Positions 59,301 through 64,000 of a DNA stretch of 64,000 bases are shown piece by piece. Source of the DNA: Gymnopus androsaceus JB14 (lineage: Eukaryota > Basidiomycota > Agaricomycetes > Agaricales > Omphalotaceae); NCBI GenBank assembly GCA_009733575.1, contig ML769409.1:47908-111907 (forward strand), in the 5' to 3' direction. Numbering within the stretch: position 1 is the stretch's first letter; each line of letters begins with the position of its first letter. The position numbers and the translations under genes are program-made. The notes under the pieces are model-generated. The model did not search any database and was not told where the DNA came from. It saw only the letters and a program-made list of their open reading frames with translations.

Positions 59301-60041
59301 CCAAATATACCAGTTTTGTAAAGGTATTCCACGTTCCTGTTCCCATTTCAGTGATAGTGAACTTATATGAACGTTTGTCCCTACATCCTTGATATCCGCT
59401 GTGTTCACCAAGTTGGATGTTGTGTTTGTCTTCAAATCCACCAGTTTAATGAAACCATCATCCGACAAGGAGAAGACACCATCTCCAGCTAATGGGCGCT
59501 ATCAGATTATTCGTTCGTTGCTTTTTGACTGACATTATCACCTTCTGGGACCCAGGAAATAAATGATCTCTGCTGGGCAAAAGTTCCGTTGAAGATATGT
59601 TCCATCGTTATTTTATGATTCCCTGGAAGGCGCTTCGGAGTCCCTCCAACATATGTTTGTGCGGCTATAATGCCAATAATTCCAGAAAGAGTGACGAGGA
59701 TAACGAGAGTGGTGACAAGGAAACGAATGTTGGAGCACGCTAAGAAATGCATAGTGTTTGAAACCGAGATAACAAAGCTGCTTGTATATTCAACGCACCT
59801 TTTTCGTCAAGTTTGGAGCAAGGCTTGCATCAAAGTTTCCTGATTCTGCTATCCCTGGTGACGAAGGCCCCTTCTCTAACAGCAAACCATCCTCTTCCTC
59901 CGAATCCGAGCTGGGAGCGTCAAATTCCCCTTCTCCATAATATGTTGTAGGCTTTGACTGGTTGGAGCTAATAGAGGCAGCTATGGTCGATGTTTCACTG
60001 GGATCATCGGTCTCTAGTCGTTCATAGCTGGGTATTCTCAT
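56357..60041 (-). CDS. Dipeptidyl aminopeptidase, type II membrane protein (STE13/DAP2/DPP IV-like)
   Basis: At least ten exons. ATG 60041 starts [13 protein letters not shown]. An acidic cytosolic N-terminus of about 80 residues is followed by one membrane anchor ([20 protein letters not shown]). The propeller shows [46 protein letters not shown] (the Glu-Glu that binds the substrate amino group) and [16 protein letters not shown]. The peptidase S9 domain has [21 protein letters not shown], nucleophile GWSYGGFM (exon junction between W and S), Asp in [12 protein letters not shown] and His in [15 protein letters not shown]. Homologs trim X-Pro or X-Ala dipeptides, for example from mating pheromone, in late Golgi or vacuole. 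The intron at 57776-57839 uses a GC donor (G|GCAAGT). A frame jump near 58,010-58,030, after FSVPNTSY, is not explained by splicing. Confidence 0.88.
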
Positions 60042-60190
60042 AGCAGACGTGGAAGGAGAAGTCAAAGCAGTACTTAGTGACCCGAATTGAATGCCATCAT
60101 TTACGTAAATTCACTGCTTTGGCCGCGCGTGATATTAATTATCTCAAGTAAACTACAGCTCTGAGAGCCCTGGTACATTAGTATTTATTA

Positions 60191-61577
60191 TTAACGTCCA
60201 GCTGAATTCAAATTATATCGCTCCAAAATCTCTGTAACCCTTGGGTCAATCTTGTCCAAGACATAAACAGTGTCAGCCTGTAAAATAAGTATGTGACTCA
60301 TTTAACCGAACCCGACATAAGAAACTCACCCAAAGTTTCCTCGAGAATTCCTTCCCATCCTCGCCCAACAACAGATCGCTCTCCTCAGCAGCTTCTAAAC
60401 AGCTGGACAGATAACGACCATGCCAGGCTGCGCGACCATCATCGTGGAGCTGAGTGCCGCCGCCACCACCAGTAACCATGCCCGTGGTGTCCATAAGTGT
60501 TGCCCTCACAAGCACAGTAGCACCTACTTCTGTTGGCCTCGCAACAGCACGCTTGAGCAAAGGGAGCCATAGGCTACCGGGAAAATGCGACTCGGTTTCA
60601 CGAGTAAGCTTGGAACGGCAGAATCCAGGATTTACGGAGGAGATGATAATGCCTTTCGGTGAGTCTGAAGTCACAGGTAAAGTGAGACGACTGGCAAGTT
60701 CGCGGGCAAAGGCTATAACGAAGACTAAGGAGCAAATGGTTAGCGTTTATGGAAAAACGAGGAAGGATGGACATACATTTTGAAAGCATAGTTCGCCGTT
60801 TCATGATTCCGCTATGGAGATGTAATGAGATTAGGGTGAATCAGAAAATATATCGCTATATCATACCTGGTACAATACTCCTTCCGATTAACTGCTTCTA
60901 AGATATTCGGCACATTTCTGAAATCACTGAGCGACGGGAGAGAATAATGTACATCGCTAGAGACGAGGACAAGGCGCGAAAGGGACGCGTCTCGTGCTGA
61001 AGCACTCATGAGATTGGGGAGTAGGAGAATAGCAAGAAGCGCGTTTGAGAGGTAGTTGACTTGAAGGCTACATTTCGTTTCGTTTCAGTTTAAGCCCTCT
61101 TGCACATTGCAGACATACGCAGATTCCCAGCCATCCGGAGTCTGAGTGTACTTGTGAGTAGCCAATGCTGCATTGGCAAGTACGTAGTTAACCTTGGCTC
61201 CGCCTAGAGCATCAACAAAAGCTGAAACTGAACTGAACGAAGAAAGGTCGAGTTTAGCCCATTGGCACCGACTAGGCGCAAACCCTTGAGTCACTGTACT
61301 CATGTTCAGCAGATGAATATTCCGCAACAAGCTACTCACCAAACTTTTCAACTTCTTCAACCTTGGCCATATCTCGACTCGTTAGGATCAGCTTATCCAC
61401 AATTGACGATGAAAGTGTATGTAACTGCTTTGCAGCCTCGAGGCCTAGCCCGTTTGTAGCACCTGTGACGATCATTGTCTTCTTTCCTGCTGCTTCTGCG
61501 CCGTCTGAAGTCGAGTTGACTTGCGGGATAGTTGTCCACTGTTCTCGAAGAAATTTTGATAAGTTCATTCGAGCCAT
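60191..61577 (-). CDS. Short-chain dehydrogenase/reductase with altered catalytic Tyr
   Basis: A multi-exon gene. ATG 61577 starts MARMNLSKFLREQW, and the stop TAA is at 60191-60193; about 330 residues. The cofactor motif is TGATNGLG near residue 37. VLANAAL matches the NNAG position. LVLVSSDVH supplies the catalytic Ser. SGIMKRRTMLSKFFVIAFAR covers the active-site helix: Lys of the YxxxK motif is present, but the Tyr position reads Thr (codon ACT at 60792-60790). VNPGFCRSKL matches the downstream PG motif. The domain resembles the retinol-dehydrogenase-like group common in agarics. Without Tyr the classical oxidoreductase mechanism should fail, unless the codon is an error or the protein has a non-catalytic role. 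It lies next to a CmcJ-like oxygenase, in the same direction. Confidence 0.85.
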
Positions 61578-61776
61578 GATAACAGCCTGCAGAGAGCCAG
61601 AGTCCCCTAAAGCCTTTTATTCGTCGAACGGAACTCGAACGGAGCAGTTCAATCGATATCTCTGAAGCAGTGCGTCTTGGCAATGACAGAGAGACCAGGC
61701 TAGGTCTTGAAGCTTAGTAAAACCGTCGTGCCGTTATGAGTGCCACGGCGGAAAGAAGCAAAAAAATTGTCCGTAG

Positions 61777-61913
61777 CCTGATTGGTCGATAAGAACAGCT
61801 TTGGCTTCCAAATTCATGAAATGATATACAGGTTGATACAGGACGGCACTATGCGCTAAGATCATAGAAATTAATCGTAAAATACAAGAGCCCTCAGCTC
61901 AATAGATTCTCGC
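61777..61913. repeat. Direct repeat, copy A
   Basis: CCTGATTGGTCGATAAGAAC and the following ~135 bp are nearly identical to 63842-63998. The repeat covers the intergenic DNA and the last 14 codons of the oxygenase gene. Confidence 0.9.
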
Positions 61914-62822
61914 AAAGGACTTCCTTCTGGCGTGGTTGGGTCCTCGAATGCGGTATGAGGTGTGAGAATTGAAACACTCCCATCTTCAATTGAATCATAA
62001 CTGTGGAAGGATTAGTTCAAAATGGCAGTTAAACCCAAAAACAATGCTCACCATTTGATTAATACAACCTCTTCCGGGGTCATTCCCTTCATATACTTCC
62101 AACGGTGCTCGGGATTGTACTTGACCCCAAATGTCTCTCCTTCTCGGTCAGGATAAATGAGAGCGATCGGTACGAGGTCTTTCGTCCTGTCGATGGATCG
62201 GAAATCGCACAAGGTGAGTGGCCAGTCATATGCCGGCTTGGAAATGGGTCTCCAGAGATTGATGATTTGGAAGCGTTTCTTCAGTAGGTCGGGAGCTTCT
62301 GACTCTGGGAGATGACGACGGACGCGGCTGGCAGCAGACTGGGCAGTCTGGTCGACGTGAACCTGAGAAACGGGCTGCCTCTTGGAAGGGTCAGAGTCTA
62401 ACTCTCCAGGACGACGCCGCCTGATAGCTATTGAACATTTATGGTTAGCTTGACCGACGAAAATGACGACAGACAAACGTACTGTGGTCAAACAACACGA
62501 CCTTGGTGGCACCAGTGAGGTTCTTGATTAGGTCTGTACTTTCAGGATAGTACTCCTTTTCAATCTCCTCATCGTTCAAGAACGATGTATGTTTCGATGT
62601 ATGATGATGGTACTGGAAACCGGCGGAATCGAGTGTATACGAGTCCTCCTTGCCACGTATATTTTCAATCGGGACGACGTGCTGTTCAGGGATCCAATTA
62701 TACCGACTGTCGTAGTTGGCATCCTCGTTTATGCGAGTAATCGGTCTCGACCCATCCTTCGGAGGGGAAAAGTAGAGTAGACTTCCGTCGACGGTGGAAG
62801 GCTTGATGAGTGTAGCAGGCAT
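61871..62822 (-). CDS. CmcJ/NvfI/asaB-type oxygenase (hydroxylase/desaturase, GA4 desaturase family)
   Basis: Three exons (62822-62483, 62427-62052, 62000-61871) total 846 nt, or 281 residues, in phase, the normal length. Family landmarks: LLYFSPPKDGSRP and YNWIPEQHVV near the start, the HVDQT motif (His and Asp of the presumed iron site), RVRRHLPES, FQIINLWRPI, WPLTLCDFRSID, and the end GVKYNPEHRWKYMKGMTPEE, LIKCYDSIEDG. Relatives include the cephem hydroxylase subunit CmcJ and aspergillic acid AsaB, which act in secondary metabolism. Substrate is unknown here. No signal peptide, so cytosolic. It lies between an SDR gene and a second copy of itself at the window edge, all on the minus strand. 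Confidence is high for the family, low for the reaction. Confidence 0.87.
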
Positions 62823-63841
62823 TGTCAACTTGCGATTTTGGTGGGGTATGAGAATTTGAGCCCATTTACATTTATACGCTGCGAGACTCGAGAACTGATG
62901 TCGCCATTGTTGCAATGGATGTTGGAATGGCAGCTGACGGAGAGACTGAGTAAGTCGGAGTAGATAGAAGCCAGCTTTTGACGTCAGCAATCGCGCTTAC
63001 ATAATCGGCAACAAAGAGGTTTGCAGCCGGATCGACGATGTCACTCACAAACTCAGGTACCAATTTACGAACCCATTTCTCTATGCCCGTTGTAACCCCG
63101 AGACGATGGTCTGGAACCGGCGTTCAGCACTTGGTCCCCGCCTTCCTCAATAGCCAATGCTTCACAATCATAGTTTGGGATTCGGAACTTGCAGAGAGGC
63201 TGGTCCTAGCTCCTAACATAGCTATGATCGAGCAAAGAAGGAGTGTCATGGAGGACCGGTGAGACAATGAGCCAAGTAAAGAAGAATCGTTCTGCTAATT
63301 ACAGCTCCAAGGCTTAGTCTAACTTGAGAGTGCTGAGTAGCCGACTTGTAGACGACATCCAAATCTGAATCTTTCAAACTACCCGAATCACTCTACAGAT
63401 CGCCAAAATGACTGGCGGACTCCGGAGCCCGGAGATTTTGCATTCGCTTTCAAAGAGAAATTATCTATGTCGGGCTCCCCTCCGAACTTTCTCTTTACAA
63501 AGCTACTTCGGAAGGACTAAAAGTGGCATCAGATGTTGTTTCTGGAAGGATATCGAGCTTACAGACCTCCAGGCTGCCAGGCATAATAGTGGGTATAAAC
63601 ATCCACCAGTTCAGATGCATCTTGAAAAGTTGCCAGCCTGAAGATAATATGTTCACAAAGTCGCGAGTTCGACCAGTTCAAAATAAGTATGTGCAAAAGA
63701 ACTTTCAGTTTTCCTAAATCCACAGCCATTTGATTCAGACAAGATACTTCAAAAAAGTCACCAGTTAATTGAGCTGCATACAGCCTGCGTACCATTGATT
63801 CGACAGCCTGATGGCGGAAGAAAGGAATATGGCGTAAGAGC
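62823..63841. other. Intergenic between the two oxygenase copies
   Basis: About 1 kb with no recognised gene. A minus-strand frame over 63,559-63,882 (107 codons, no ATG confirmed by family features) is open but unassigned. Copy B of the direct repeat begins at 63842. Confidence 0.4.
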
Positions 63842-63998
63842 CCTGATTGGTCGATAAGAACAGCTTTGGCTTCCAATTTCATAAAATGGTCTACATATAC
63901 TTACAGGTCGATAGAGGATGGCATTATGCGCTACGATCATAGAAATAAATGGTATCAATCGTAAAACACAAGAGCCCTCAGCTCAATAGATTCTCGCG
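63842..63998. repeat. Direct repeat, copy B
   Basis: Nearly identical to 61777-61913, with small indels (for example GGTATCAATC inserted before the stop codon). It reaches the right edge, so the duplicated unit continues outside the window. Confidence 0.9.
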
Positions 63999-64000
63999 AG
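63955..64000 (-). CDS. CmcJ/asaB-type oxygenase, second copy (C-terminal end only)
   Basis: Fourteen codons before a TGA stop at 63955-63957 read SRESIELRALVFYD, against LRESIELRALVFYD at the end of the oxygenase ending at 61871. The stop codon differs (TGA here, TAA there). The rest lies beyond the right edge. This shows a tandem same-direction duplication of the oxygenase gene with a unit of about 2.1 kb. Confidence 0.8.
   Translation of the reverse strand, partial: SRESIELRALVFYD

Overview
This window is nuclear DNA from a filamentous basidiomycete, most likely a mushroom-forming agaric. The evidence is protein-coding genes broken by many short GT-AG introns (about 45-65 nt), families typical of Agaricomycetes (F-box/leucine-rich proteins, tannase/feruloyl esterase, class 3 secreted lipase, CmcJ/asaB-type oxygenase), and intron-containing nuclear tRNA-Arg genes. 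There is no operon structure. Gene models were assembled by hand from reading frames, splice signals and exon phase, so boundaries are strongest where the phases add up exactly.

Left third (1-31 kb). The left edge holds the 3' end of an F-box/LRR-type protein and an unresolved coding-like stretch. Then come a type II NADH dehydrogenase-like flavoprotein, a three-finger C2H2 protein, a 332-bp imperfect palindrome that looks like a MITE, a small hypothetical gene, a tRNA-Arg(UCG), a RING/coiled-coil protein with an 11-nt microexon, and a secreted feruloyl esterase followed by a truncated copy. Two divergent F-box genes (one with frame breaks), an F-box/WD40 protein (Cdc4/Fbw7-like), an unassigned multi-exon gene and a TPR-DnaJ co-chaperone follow. 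A degenerate inverted copy of the WD40 gene lies at 27.4-28.8 kb with a tRNA-Arg just beyond it. A tRNA-Arg relic sits at the equivalent place beside the intact gene, so the block was duplicated as DNA.

Middle (29-50 kb). A secreted class 3 lipase, a mitochondrial carrier, a Dnm1-type dynamin with a GC-AG intron, a BCS1-type AAA ATPase with tandemly repeated 24-nt exons, the Golgi protein SYS1, and a long Rxt3-type histone deacetylase complex subunit rich in Arg-Asp/Arg-Glu repeats. Dnm1 (mitochondrial fission), BCS1 and the carrier form a loose run of mitochondrial genes.

Right (50-64 kb). A 4.7-kb gene-poor stretch with diverged direct repeats, then an ETT1/Nro1-family protein, a type II membrane dipeptidyl aminopeptidase (STE13/DAP2-like), a short-chain dehydrogenase with Thr in place of the catalytic Tyr, and a CmcJ/asaB-like oxygenase. 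The start of a second copy of the oxygenase runs off the right edge.

Several otherwise well-conserved genes carry single-base frame breaks. These may be assembly errors or real decay and need raw reads to settle. I did not find a convincing, wholly new biological system. The most unusual items are the WD40-tRNA duplication, the MITE-like palindrome, the microexon structures and the duplicated oxygenase locus with its altered dehydrogenase neighbour.
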